Made by a program: the position numbers and the translations under genes. 64,000 bases of DNA, from NCBI GenBank assembly GCA_028023455.1, contig JAQFVV010006313.1:1000992-1064991 (forward strand). Direction: 5' to 3'. The notes under the pieces are model-generated. The model did not search any database and had not been told where the DNA came from. It saw nothing but the letters and a program-made list of their open reading frames with translations. This DNA comes from Epiperipatus broadwayi. Lineage: Eukaryota > Onychophora > Udeonychophora > Euonychophora > Peripatidae. Shown here piece by piece: positions 12,801-24,889 of this stretch (positions within the stretch are counted from its first letter, which is position 1; each line of letters starts with the position of its first letter).

Positions 12801-14220
12801 TCAATCGAAATATAGTAGGACATTTTAAATTAAAGAATCCTAATAAAATTTATAAAATCACATAAATGAAATTTTAACGTTTTCTAATATCAGGTATTTA
12901 TTTATTTAGCCAATTATTTGTTATCAATTTTTTTTATTAGGGAAACAAATTTTCTACTTTTTTATCTTATTCTATTCCTCTTCTTTTTCTTCTTATTATT
13001 GAAAGCATTATTTATTTATTCGGATAATAAAGTAAAATTCTTTTAACTAACTAATAGTTCTTCTTTTCATTTGTCAATCGACACCTTCTGTTTAGAAATT
13101 GTTAATTATCTGAGCACATCAGCTATTCAAACAAATAATATTTTAATTTCAACATGTAATCTGTTTTTTTATTACTACTATAACAAGATGTTGTCTTATG
13201 ACATTTAATTTCTGTGTTCTTTCAAATGCAATATAACAAAGAATAGAGGCATTTAATAAAGTATTACATTAAGTAAATCTTTATTCACATAGTTCACTTA
13301 CATAGTTCTCATAAATTAGAAATATTTGTAAGTTACAATTAGTAGATATATGGATTTAATATCAAGTGTTTTAGTATGTTCGCTGTAATATATGGGTATG
13401 AGTGTTATTTTCACTTGCATTCATTTATCAAGTATATTTACAAAATTTGACTTCTTTCATTTTATTTGTGTATATTTATATATTAATTCTAATATTCTCA
13501 TGGATAAATGATGAATTCTTATTATGATTTTTGGGAACTTCCATTGAATTAAAAATATAATAGCTAAATAGCTGACATTTGAATACAATAACAAATACAT
13601 TAGGTCAGGATAGATTGTTTATATCAATTTATTAAGAAATTTTTAAATTTAAAAGCTATTCTAGGAGCATGATGTATATGTAGTGTTGACGATCTTTTTT
13701 AAAAAGTCTAATTAAAGTAAATAAGAATATTTACTGTATAATATTATGTTAATATTATTAAGAAAGTCAATTAAAGATAAATTATAATATTGTATGTTTG
13801 GGAAAACTGGCCATAATAAATACTGCATTAGTAAGTCTTGCAAATAAATGTTTAAAGTAAAGTTTAAAAAATAATAACTTAAAGTTAGATAAATAATATA
13901 TTTGAGTAATAAAAATTAATCTTTAACAATTGAATGTAAAATATTTATTTATTAATACTATTGTTATAGAAGATAAATATTTGATTTTATAATATCAAAC
14001 TATTATTTTAAAAGTTGTTACATTATATTATTTTATCTAAAAAAAATATTTTTTTTTAAAAAAAAAAACGAATTATTTAATTTATTTTCAACTAAAATTA
14101 TAAGCATTTCATCTGGGTTGGAAGTCATGTGACAAATAGATATCGGTATACACATACTTGTGAGTTTTTTTAGTAAAATTGCAAAACTGTTTTAAAATTC
14201 TATTAAAAAAAGGTACCAAT
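9840..14220. other. AT-rich DNA without recognised features
   Basis: The stretch is dominated by A/T runs, such as the T/A tract near 11,340-11,395. I see no element ends, no long inverted repeat and no coding domain in either strand. Confidence 0.45.
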
Positions 14221-14227
14221 TTAGTTT

Positions 14228-14300
14228 ACATTGATGGCCATTTTGAAATCTAAACACCAGCAAAATCATGCTGACATATCCAACTGATGAACAATATTAA
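14228..14300 (+). repeat. Fragment related to the 15.7-kb inverted repeat
   Basis: The words GGCCATTTTGAAATCTAAA and CTGACATATCCAAC parallel CTACCATTTTGAATTCTAAA and CTGACACATCCAAAC at 15.72-15.77 kb. It is a decayed single arm of the same repeat. Confidence 0.45.
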
Positions 14301-14452
14301 ATAATGCTCATCATTATGATATGACCATTCATTACAAAAGCATAATTAACATCAATAATTAAAAAATTAAAGTGCAAATTTTATACAACTATACTTGATC
14401 AAATCATATGATTAAAATATATAAAATATAAAAAAGTGAGAATAAGGAATAA

Positions 14453-15160
14453 TCATATGTTGAAATAACATAAATATTAAAAAATTGTAGAAATAACTGC
14501 TGAAGCATCTTAATTCTACAATTAATAATAAATTGTATTTTATCTTAGCATTAGTTAAAAAAATAATTGTCTAAAGTAAAGAATATTAATTCTACAATTG
14601 AAAAATTGGAAATCAGATTTTTTTTACCAAAGTGGATGAGGTTGTGTGCTTAATTTCTCACATGCCATTACTAGCTGGAAGATGGATAAAAAGAATGTAA
14701 ATGAGAGATTTAATCACTATTCAAGATGATGATACTACTAGTGTTTATCTTATTAACATCTAATACATGTTTTACTCTTAAAATAATAAACAAATTTCTA
14801 TTAAAATTGATTTGTTGATTATTATAAAACAGGTATTGTAAATACTAATCTTTTCACTATAGTAGATAGGGTTATCATCTTTGAGAAATTTAATTAATAA
14901 ATCTTTCTCATTTAGATTCTTTTTATCCCACTGCCAGCTAATAAAGACATGAGTAATTAATCACAGAACATTACTCACTTTGGTAAAAAAATCTGATTTA
15001 TTATTTTTGTTAATTGTAAAATTAATATTCTTTACTTTAGACAATTATTATTTTGACTAATGTTAAGATAAAATGTGATTTATTATTACTTATAGAATTA
15101 ATATGCTTCAGCAGTTGTTTCTATGTTTATTCATCATTTACATTATTTCAATATGTGGTC
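14453..15160. repeat. Long diverged inverted repeat (about 295-bp arms)
   Basis: The left arm (14,453-14,745) and right arm (14,862-15,160) are inverted copies. Landmark pairs are ACTGCTGAAGCATCTTAATTC / GAATTAATATGCTTCAGCAG, TTTTTTACCAAAGTGGATGA / CACTTTGGTAAAAAAATC and TGGATAAAAAGAATGTAAAT / ATTTAGATTCTTTTTATCCC. The arms differ by many substitutions and small gaps, so the repeat is old. A spacer of about 115 bp separates them. No coding domain is recognised. Confidence 0.75.
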
Positions 15161-15261
15161 AAATCAATTTTACATTTATTGAACACATGGTTTTTTAATT
15201 AATATATGTGTCCATTATTTTCTTTCATTTTCTTTTTCTGTTTAAGTACTTTGCATTTTTT

Positions 15262-15700
15262 GACTTCTGCATCTTTTAGATGATACTTCATAATGTCCAA
15301 TCCATTCTTATCCCTCCCCAAATACTTCGGCACTTTGCACCATCCTTATTTAATAAGATTCATAGTTTAGAAGTGATAATCTTTTAGTATTTGGTAATTA
15401 TAAGCTTGGTTTGATCAGACTTCTTCATCTTTTGGATGATACTTCATAATGTCCAAGCCAATCTTCTCCCTCTTCAAATACTTCAGCACTTTGCACCATC
15501 CTTATTTAATAGCATTCATATTTTAAAAGTGATAATCTTTTAGTATTTGGAAATTATAAGCTTGATTTGATCAGACTTTTTCATCTTTTGGATGATACTT
15601 CATATCAGTTAAGCCATCTTTCTTGCTGCCCACAAACTCTGTGCTTTGTGCCAATATTATTAATAACATCCATATTTTGGAAGTTATAAACATTTAGTAT
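15262..15700 (+). repeat. 156-bp tandem repeat, nearly three copies
   Basis: Copies start at 15,262, 15,418 and 15,574, each with CATCTTTTRGATGATACTTC followed by GCACTTTGCACCATCCTTAT or a diverged form, then GTGATAATCTTTTAGTATTT. The first two are close to identical; the third is more diverged and shortened. The period is exactly 156 bp between starts. Confidence 0.85.
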
Positions 15701-15872
15701 TCAAAGTGTGTTCACTACCATTTTGAATTCTAAAGACTACCCAAAAAACACCACTGACACATCCAAACAACCCCAGGTGAATTATTCAATGTCAATTATC
15801 ATTTTTCAGTGGTGATTTTGGGTGATCCTTAGAATTTAAAATGGTAGTGAGCACATACTAAATCAGGACTGA
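15700..15872. repeat. Inverted repeat with about 55-65-bp arms
   Basis: The left arm (about 15,700-15,757) holds TTCACTACCATTTTGAATTC and ACACCACTGAC. The right arm (about 15,807-15,872) holds CAGTGGTGATTTTGGGTGAT and TTTAAAATGGTAGTGAGCAC. They pair through most of their length and are separated by about 50 bp. Confidence 0.75.
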
Positions 15873-15879
15873 AAAATAT

Positions 15880-16440
15880 ATTCACAGACTTATGCATTGT
15901 TAACAAATTTTAGCTTTGCAAACACATATTAAAACAAAACTATACTAACTTAATTTAAGAATGTACAAAATTAAAATCAAATATTACTGGAAAAAATGAT
16001 CAAAACTTAGATTTCGTTATAATATCTTTATTTTTAGGATCTTCAATATACTTTAGATTAAAAGATACATACAAATAAATTTTAACTATTTTTGAATTTA
16101 AAATATAAAACTAATATCATCAATGTTCAAATAAAAATTAATTATTACTTCGGAGAGATGTGTGTACAATGTGAATATATTTAGTAATGATTAAACTGTT
16201 TATTTGTCTATATTTTTTATCTCTACTATAAGTCTATTTAATTCGTTGTCTATCAATTAATCACTCTATCTATTTATAATAGTAATAATAACAAGTCAGA
16301 TGTCACATGACTTATATATAGCTTGCACTTACAAATACGTAAAATTAAGAGCGTGCTAATAGCTCTAAACAAGATTTTTTATTTATTTATGATAAATGCT
16401 ACTACAAGAGAAGACATTCAAATCATTTTTATCTTGGATT
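15880..16440. other. AT-rich DNA without recognised features
   Basis: I see no repeats or motifs of note between the inverted repeat and the hammerhead motif at 16.45 kb. Confidence 0.45.
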
Positions 16441-16448
16441 GTCCCCAT

Positions 16449-16487
16449 CCCCAGACCGGTTTCGACGTATGGGTCTCTTCAGTGAGG
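16449..16487 (-). ncRNA. Hammerhead ribozyme motif with intact core
   Basis: Read on the minus strand: stem I strand CCTCA, core CTGAAGA, stem II GAC...GTC closed by a six-base loop, GAAA, the self-complementary CCGG as stem III, cleavage-site TC, and stem I strand TGGGG pairing with CCTCA through one G-T pair. All invariant core bases are present. The four-base palindromic stem III with no loop suggests activity as a dimer, as described for hammerheads of Penelope-like elements. It lies in no recognisable longer element here. Confidence 0.75.
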
Positions 16488-16559
16488 AGTTGGGACATTA
16501 GATTTAAAAAACCAACTCAAGCAAGGCATTTATCTAAAAGTTATGTACTCATTTTTTTC

Positions 16560-16700
16560 TGCTTCCCTACCTACCCATCTGTCTATCGACTTATCTATCT
16601 ATTTATCTATTATTGCACCTGTCAACTTATCCATTTATTAATCAATGTAATCTCTATTGTACCAAACTATCTATCTATTTATCTAATTAACTATAGCATG
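16560..16700 (+). repeat. Imperfect TCTA/TTTA microsatellite
   Basis: Interrupted CTAT, CTATTTAT and CATCTGTCTATC words make up this stretch. The open frame that crosses it (16,323-16,721) is a by-product of the simple repeat. Confidence 0.6.
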
Positions 16701-17329
16701 TTTATCAATCCTATATCTTAAAAATAATGAAAATTACATATTTATACAAGAAAAAGAAAATGAATAATTTACTAGCATTAACAATTTTTCAAATAAATTG
16801 TTTTCATAGATTTAAATTTTATATTGTTTTGTATAATCATCATTAGTAATAATTGTCACATAGTAAATACATATATAAACATAAAATCTTTTTTTTTTAC
16901 CAAGACTTGCAAATAGACAACTTAAAACTTTTTCATTTTTATATTTTAAATGTAAAGAACAACAAATAAACTGTACTTAAACTTTTTAATTTCGAAAATC
17001 AATATTAACTTTGAGTATTTATTTAAAACAAAAATGTTTACTTGTCAGGTTTTCATTATAATGAGATTGTTTTAGTCTAATTACAATTTTGTTGGTATGT
17101 TGATAAGAATCCTTCAACAAACCAAGTGATAGACATCTTGTCTTTATTATGTGCAAAGTGTTTAGCAAATTACTCTCGCCACCGATCTTATAAAAAAACA
17201 AAAGAATTGCAAGACAACCTGCACTAATAGAGAATTAATTAGCAAGGTGTAATTACATTTTATATATATTGTTTGTCACTTTTTATTGGTATATATATAT
17301 ATTTGAAATACAAGCATTCTTCATATACC

Positions 17330-17612
17330 TGAAGCCTAATTGTAAATATAGAGGATTTGAACTCAGACTTTCAAGCACCTTTCAACTATTCACACCCTCT
17401 AATCCCACTGATTCGCATGACCACACCTATGTAGAAAAGATAAATAATCACCAATATACGTAGGGACCAACCTATGAGTGCTGGTTTAATACGAAATACA
17501 TATATTGGTGATGATTTATCTTTTCTACGTGTGTGGTCAAATGTATAAGTGGTATGAGATAGTATGAATAGGTGGAGGGGGCTTTGGTTCAAATCCCCTA
17601 TATTTTAATATA
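17330..17612. repeat. Inverted pair of family 2 SINE-like repeats
   Basis: A minus-strand copy (about 17,330-17,462) and a plus-strand copy (17,466-17,612) face each other. They share the paired words AGAAAAGATAAATAATCACC / GGTGATGATTTATCTTTTCT, the ACACCTATGTAG / CTACGTGTGTGG block and the GAT(T)TGAAC / GGTTCAAATCC ends. GGTTCAAATCC (about 17,588-17,598) fits the polymerase III B-box consensus exactly, so the 3' half looks tRNA-derived. A decayed hammerhead begins the plus copy. Confidence 0.75.
17466..17509 (+). ncRNA. Hammerhead ribozyme motif, family 2, decayed
   Basis: Stem I strands ACCAA and TTGGT (17,505-17,509) are intact, GAAA (17,493-17,496) is intact and the TACATA-TA geometry matches the intact copy at 39.9 kb. 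The first core box reads CCTATGA in place of CTGATGA, which should prevent cleavage. Confidence 0.6.
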
Positions 17613-17619
17613 TATATGC

Positions 17620-18700
17620 AGTATTTTTTTTTTCAAAATAGTCAAATTTTGGACGAAAAACTTAGTTATTCAATAATGTCTACATGTGTAGTCATTCATT
17701 ATTGATTAAAAAACAAAGATGACACATTAATTAAATTTCACCTGTGAGTGTCATCATTTTATTTATCGTAATGGTAAAAAGTAGCCCAATATAATACCCT
17801 TTTATAATAAAAGGGAGATTTTACATTCCTAAAGACATTGAGACCGTGATTTCCTTTATACAGAATAATATATTTAAAAATTTCCTAAATGTATTGTGAA
17901 ACAATTATAATTTCCAGCTTCCGTACCATGAATTCGCAATTCCTGTCTCGTACGCATTTTTTGATTCATGAATACTTTTTTTGAATTTTTAAAAATAAAT
18001 CTTTAATCCCATATTGTTTATCCAAACTATGTTTAATACATAAATAAATGTTAATTTTATTATCTGTAGTTTGATACATGTATATATGGATGTAAAATTT
18101 TTTCTTCAGTATTTTTTCTCCTTCTCATATTCTATTTAAAAGTGGGATGTAATATTTTTTTAAATATTAATTAGTATTAGCACTGAGATTATAAATGAAA
18201 TAGAATTATTGGATTAAAATTGAAAAACAAACAGGAAACGGATTGTAATTAGTTTCATTAAATTATATAGATTTATTAAATGTATAAACATGCATTTTTT
18301 TTTTTTTTCTTAAATGTTAAACATCTTTAAAATCTTGTTTGGATAATAGAAGTATTTAAATAATAGGTATTTGTATTAATGAATGCCCATATATATATAT
18401 ATAACTTGAATTATTAGACAATATCAGATTAAAAAATTAAAACCAATGATTCTAACTTTCAAATTATAATAAAATGTTGAGATTCAAGCGCATGAATAAT
18501 ATTTTGAATATAATGTGGGGGCATAGGATAAGAATCTATTCATTTTGATAACACATCATAATTAACTAACCACGAAATTATCTTATTATGTTGAATGGGA
18601 GCAACGGATTATAATGAAACCAGTGTCTCATTTGGTTTATCCAGATTTATAGATTTTAATGACTCTATAATCCTTTGGCATATGTCACATGTATTTAACA
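17620..18700. other. AT-rich DNA without recognised features
   Basis: Short A/T tracts only. A small GC-richer patch near 17,920-17,960 contains no motif I can name. Confidence 0.45.
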
Positions 18701-18719
18701 AAAATAACATTCTTATATA

Positions 18720-21700
18720 GTTTTGACCAATAAAACCAATTGTTTAATTGCCTATTATTTTCTGTACCACAATGTGCAAACAAACAATTCATATACAATA
18801 CCAATCACTTGTGCATACCATCAGATATTGATTCACCATGCATTGCCATCCATTAGGTACTGCAGAACTCCCTCATTCATTGTATTATTGACCATATTTT
18901 TCCACATGAAATCACTCTCACAAATTGGCTAATTAATTTTCTTTCAATATATTGAAATCTCTTCTTACAGTATCAATCTTATCTTTGTCTCTTAAGAAAT
19001 TGTTGACATCTCTTTCTACTGACTCATCTAGGGTCTATTTTAAAGATTCAATGTACAGAGTATTAACACACAAATGCTTCTAATTTTGTTGAATATTTTT
19101 GATGCTTAGGGTAACCAATACCACATTTTTGGAGTTTTTGCAATATTAATTGCATAATTAATGAAGTAACAAATACTATCTCACCAATCAATTGTTACTC
19201 AAATATTCTAGGCTTTAATTGTCAGTCATTACAATGAAGTAGCTTTTTAAAGGCCCACATCTTGACTAAATAATTTTCTTATCAACCCATAAATTTATTT
19301 TGGAGACCTTCAATAACTGATTAATGCATTCTGGATGGTCACTCTCTTGGATTTGGAACAATGTATTTTGCAACCCATAGCCACTAACAGGAGTCTGCAT
19401 ATAAAAGAGCTTTTCCAAAATCAAGATAGATCATAATTACTTGATCAAGAAATTTAGCTTTGTTTTATAATCCCCATCATGTTTTGGAATTCACTTTCTT
19501 AAGAGTTGTAACATAGACTCCACCTTAATACAAAATTATTATAGAATCAGTTATAAAAATTGCACAACATCAGGAAAGACCAAATAAGTTTTCTGATTTT
19601 AAGGGTGATAAAATCTTGAATTGTGTATAATCCTTCATGGGGAGCCAAATACCATGACTATTTATTACATGTTACCAAAATGTATGTTCTGTTGTTTGGG
19701 CATTCATTTTTACATTTACTTTTATTAATTTCCATTCATAAAAAATAATTCCAATTGATGAATATGCTCACTCATGTCAATTCACATGATAATTATGTAC
19801 TAAAGTATATAATCACTATGCACTTAATATGACAATCACTTTATATGAAAACACCATATCTAAATATTGAAATAAGTCAGCAACACTATTCTTTAGGTCA
19901 AAGAGCATTCTGCTGAAATAATGAGCATCGATGAATCAGAATAATGTAACTTTATCTGATATTAATCAGCAGTCAGATAAAAAATGATAAAAAATCCTCT
20001 CATCAAAAATTTATAGACTGGTAGGGTATAATTAGTCATTGCAATCTTATATTTAACTGATGTACAGACAAACAGAGGCTAACAGAACCACATTTTTTTA
20101 CTATTAGAGGTGTTAAATGTAATGAATGTTCCCTCATCTGTGTTATCTATTTTTTCACTTCCAATTTATATTGATGAGGTGATGGTACTACCCAATATAA
20201 TACAGTTGACTATTCATTATGTAATTACCATAAGTACATCAGAAAATATTGTCTTATAAATCTTTGAAATGTTTGTTAAATCTATTTCCTAAGTATTTTT
20301 TTTTTATAACAGTGGGGATTTGGAAATCTTGACTCATTTTTTATCATTGAAATCATTCCTGCACCTAGCATATTATTGAGGCAAAAATGCTATAACTTCA
20401 TTATGAAACTGTAATTGTCAGTGAATTTTGGGCATGAAGTTAGATTCTCAAGTAGCCTCATGTATCAGTCCAACCGATATCAGTGATACATGTTTTACAC
20501 ATTTTCTTTCAATCTAAATTTGCTTCCAAAACAATCCAATGTTAATCTGGTTTTCTTACTATTCATTAAAGTGAGTTGTGTTGTCCTTAGCAAAAGAATA
20601 TTAATATGCAAATTTAGGTGTACAACTTCATGTACGGGCTTTATACTATCATAAATATATCATTCCTTGAATATAATAAAATCTCACAATAATACCCTCT
20701 AATATTATCTTAATTGTAGAACAGTCCTGACATGTGAAATTTGTCATATTATCTGCTCTAACTTTCTGTGTTTTGTTCCCTATGTTGTCATAAAATCCAT
20801 GAAGTAAGAAACAATTTACTGATATCATTTTGTTTAATCTTATAAATCCCTGAGGTTCTTGTCAAATGATTGCCATTTATTTCCAGTATGATTATTGTAT
20901 CCAATAAAAATATTTAATCTAAATTCAGCCAGTTGGTATTCTTTTTTATTCAATATTTTAAACACAGTGGAAGCCTCTTTTTCTTTTCACATACTACATA
21001 ATATTGTAGCATGGACTATTATTCCATTTATAAGACATTCTCCATTGATGTTTAGACTTTCTTTTTTAGTAGGGGAAGATTTGCTGCTGCCAAATTCATT
21101 CAACAACACTATAACTTACATACCAATTAGTATTCTACCAATATAAATAGGAATACCATGCCTTAATATTTTGATAATCTGGGATTCTGACAATGGTTTA
21201 ACAGGTGAAGCATTTAACAGTTACTAGGTGGTACTGTTCTTATGACATTAAATGTTTTATGTTTTTTCAGTTATTCTCACTTCATTAGCTTGAACTTGTT
21301 AAAATTATGTGGTCAAATGAATAAAGTTCTATCAAGTTTAAAATACCCATGTAAATGTCTGTTGATTATCATGAACTCCAACTCTCTTAATATTGGATTA
21401 AGACTAAAATATCTCTCCAAGTTAACTATACATTCTATTAGAACCTCACTTACCTTGCCTTAAAACTCTCTAATTTGATTCAATATATCAGATACATTAT
21501 TATATGTATGTGTGGATTCAGATTATTAACACTTTCATTACCTTCTCCAAAAGTAATGCTATTTACTTCTTTTTTGGAAAGGTTACATCTAATCCATTAC
21601 CTTTTCCATCCTCTTAGTGATAGTTAATAATTTCTTAATTATGTCAGTAATTTTTTTCTGCTGATTTACAATCATAGGTTGCATATTTTGGCCTGCTTCC

Positions 21701-22510
21701 CAGATCATCACTTTCTGCTTGTATTTTGGCTAAACTCTTCTTATTCTTTACTTTCCATGACTGTAATATCTTACTTGAGTTATCTTGTTATTCTATTCTT
21801 CTTTATTCTACTGGTTCTCTTTTACTCAAGCTTCATAGTCATCTCTTCAATCTTTTTATATTTTTTTTTTCTTTCAATTGGGTTTGACCATATTTAATTT
21901 CTGTGGGTAAATATTCTCTCTGATCTTTTCTATTTCTATAATAGTTTTTTATTTATCCAGCCACATTTACTCAGTGACTTTTATTATTTCCATCAAAATA
22001 TTTTATTTAATTTTATTGTCTTTGATGAAGTTCTCCATTTAACCAGTCATCTTCTTCATGTTCCTATTTTTTTAGATTTCTGTAAACAGGCCCATAAATA
22101 ATTGTACCTGCCAGCCAAAATCTTTCTTAGAGTTTCTAATTTTTTTCAACATATTCTTCATACGTGTTTATATTCACTATTACACATGGCTTTCTATTTG
22201 ATCTGCTGACAGAAACATTTTTTGATTCCTTATTCTGAGCTTCATCTTGTAGTCATATATATATACTTAATAAAAAAAAAAAAAAACTTTTTGTGTTTTT
22301 TTTTTTTTGTATTATTAATTAATGTGTACATTTCTCAATCCAATAGCAGCCATTTTCTCTTTATTTATCATGCCCAACCTTACACCTCTGTACTATATGT
22401 TATATGGACATGCCATTCTTATACTTTTGTTTCATACATGTATCTGTTAATATTTTTCCCAATTCTATATCCTTCTCTCCATTCCACCATTTCTTTTTCT
22501 TAACTCAGGG
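18720..22510 (-). pseudogene. Possible old transposon coding remnant, unclassified
   Basis: This block differs from its surroundings: fewer TA arrays, fewer A runs, and a plus strand rich in T and C, hence a purine-rich minus strand. Minus-strand frames give protein-like stretches broken by stops, such as IYLDFGKALLYADS near 19.41 kb and ERYFSLNPILRELEF near 21.4 kb. The first resembles the D-F-x-K-A motif of LINE reverse transcriptases, but the residues after it do not fit well. I cannot name the family; it may simply be a compositional island. Confidence 0.25.
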
Positions 22511-23370
22511 TTTATATCTATTATACAATATTAATTAAGTTGAATACACATATATTTTTGGGTAATTCAATCAAACATATATATTAAGAGCATATGGATT
22601 TCACAATGAATTTCAACCTAATAATTGCTCATAAAAATACTGAAGTGTTTTATCAATTTATAAGCTTATTGCTAATATGTTGTCCAAGAAACCATAATAC
22701 CTTGTTTATTCAATACATACACCTATTATAATGGTCTCTACATTATTATACATGAATTGTTGATTTCTATTTAAAAGTCCTGAGCTTTCTCAATTTCCAT
22801 TATTTGTGTGAACTAGTACAATTAACCAAGGGCAAATAGAATAACACCTACTATTTCTTTGATGAATGTACATAAATCCATATTTAACTCTTTATATTTC
22901 ATATGATTTTATTTTCATTCAATACTACGGAGTAGCTTACAGACACATTATACTCAAATGGATATTGCATAACTTGACTAAATCCCTGTATAACATGCTA
23001 AAATAAGAAAATTAAGTTGAAAGGCTAAATTTTAGATTTTTCAATAATTTATTTCACGCAGTAACAACAATAAAAATATATTTAAATATAAATGTGCCAA
23101 CAATATTTTCACTGACTTTACAATTTTCTAACTACAAATGAAAAATAATCAAACAGGCCTTAATTATTATGGATTTTAATAAATTTGCTTTATATATCAT
23201 CTCTCAATATTTCAAACACTATGCCTGATTGCTAAGTAATTATGAGCATTTCAAAAATTAATAATTTCCATAAATAAATTTAAAAAATCACTTTTTTACA
23301 CATAATTCTAAAGAAATTGATAAAAAATCAAGTCAGATGACCTAATTTTAATAAAGCTCCTATTTACAAA
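22510..23370. other. AT-rich DNA without recognised features
   Basis: Nothing beyond simple A/T-rich sequence was found. Confidence 0.45.
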
Positions 23371-23428
23371 TGTTATATATAGAGTAAGTTAAAAACAAAC
23401 TCTTATGAAGCTTCAAAAATACCCTCAA

Positions 23429-23468
23429 CCTCAGACCGCGGTTTCTGCCTCTAGCGTCATCAGTGAGG
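23429..23468 (-). ncRNA. Hammerhead ribozyme motif, left palindrome arm
   Basis: On the minus strand: CCTCA, CTGATGA, stem II CGC...GCA with one imperfect pair, GAAA, the self-complementary CCGCGG, TC, TGAGG. Stem I (CCTCA/TGAGG) pairs completely. All invariant core positions are present. Confidence 0.75.
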
Positions 23469-23864
23469 TGCTACGGAATAAAAATACTAGAACTAGTCCA
23501 GCATTTTATCAATGCCTAACTATTGAGAAGAAAATCTGAAACTTTCAGACATTTAAATGTCCAAAAATCCAGCTATCTAACTCAAATAGCCATATGGGAC
23601 TGAACTAAGTTTAGATACACCATATATTAATAGCTCTAGCAATATAATTTCATTTTAGTTTTTTGCTATTAATGCTTTGGCAATTTTATATTGCTAGAGC
23701 TATTAATATATGGTGTATCTGAACTTAGTTCAGTCCCATACGGCTATTTGAGTTAGATAGCTGGATTTTTGGACATTTAAATGTCTGAAAGTTTCAGATT
23801 TTCTTCTCAATAGTTAGGCATTGATAAAATGCTGGACTAGTTCTAGTATTTTTATTCCCTAGCA

Positions 23865-23904
23865 CCTCACTGATGATGCTAGAGGCAGAAACCACGGTCT
23901 GAGG
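23865..23904 (+). ncRNA. Hammerhead ribozyme motif, right palindrome arm
   Basis: CCTCA, CTGATGA, stem II TGC...GCA around a five-base loop, GAAA, stem III CCACGG, TC and TGAGG follow in order. Stem I and stem II pair fully; stem III differs from the left arm by one base, changing CCGCGG to CCACGG. Confidence 0.75.
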
Positions 23905-23959
23905 TTGAGGGTATTTTTGAAGCTTCATAAGAGTTTGTTTTTAACTTACTCTATATATA

Positions 23960-24640
23960 ATAATTCTAAAGAAATATACAAGAAATATGAAATCTTTCTC
24001 AAAGCAAAAACTAAACCCAAATGTAATAATACAATATAATCATGATATATAATTTACTGCATTACAATTCTATCACATATATGCAATATATAAAAGTCTC
24101 ATTGAGTTTCTTTATTATTATAAGAGTTTATGACTATTGAAGTAAACATTTCTGATTTTCAATAATTTGTTTTTAAGCAATTCTAATCAGTTTTGTTTAT
24201 AGTTTCTGAGTTGGTAGATCCATTTTTCAGTTCTCGAGCAATACTTTCACCTTTTTCTTAAAGTAGGTTTTTTATTGTTCTCTTATTCCTTAATGCTAGT
24301 CATAAGTTGTTTATTTTTCTTTATCACTATCTTTCTACAGCAGGCTAATCATTTGATAGAATTTTGAAAGAAGTCAGTAATATTCATACAGGTCTCTGGC
24401 AAAGAAAAAAAAACATATCTTTGGTTGATTTGACGGATACTAGTTAATTGAAGACAGAACAATCTGTATGCCATGTTTTTTTTTTTACAATCTTGTGGCA
24501 GATACTTTTAGATGATTACTTAATTTTACCTTCTAAAAATAGATGTCATGAATTATCAGCAACAAATAATGGTTGAATTGAATAATTCAATTTTCATAAA
24601 TTCATACATTTGTTCACATTTTATTCTTCATGTAAAAACA
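23960..24640. other. AT-rich DNA without recognised features
   Basis: No repeat, motif or coding signal stands out. Confidence 0.45.
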
Positions 24641-24646
24641 ATAGCC

Positions 24647-24846
24647 AATATTATTTATTGAAATTGTCTTTAATAACTTTATATATGTGTTTATTTAATA
24701 AATATAAAGTATATTTAGTTTTGCAATTATAAATAATTTTCACAAGAATATTATTTATTGAGATTGTGTTCAATAACTTTATATATGTGTTTATTTTATA
24801 AATATAAAGTGTATTTAGTTTTGCAATTATAAATAATTTTCACAAG
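24647..24846 (+). repeat. 100-bp tandem duplication
   Basis: Two copies with an exact 100-bp period (24,647 and 24,747) share AACTTTATATATGTGTTTAT and TTAGTTTTGCAATTATAAAT. Only about five substitutions separate them, so the duplication is fairly recent. Confidence 0.9.
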
Positions 24847-24889
24847 AATATAAACTTACATGTGATTGGAAAAGCAGAGTAAAAAGACA

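Larger units (their letters stand above)
23375..23959. mobile_element. Near-perfect palindrome with a hammerhead in each arm
   Basis: Arms 23,375-23,647 and 23,686-23,959 are inverted copies with only a handful of differences around a 38-bp loop. Outer ends read TATATATAGAGTAAGTTAAA and its complement. Each arm holds a hammerhead motif (23,429-23,468 minus; 23,865-23,904 plus). There is no coding capacity. High arm identity means a recent origin by inverted duplication or maintained pairing. Confidence 0.9.

Noticed and set aside
14280-14310. CTGATGA word near 14,285 as a hammerhead
   Set aside because: No stem II or GAAA box follows at the needed distance.
21679-22503. Two plus-strand hydrophobic open frames as membrane proteins
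   Set aside because: Their Leu/Phe/Ile/Ser content follows from the T-rich plus strand; no motif or conservation can be seen.
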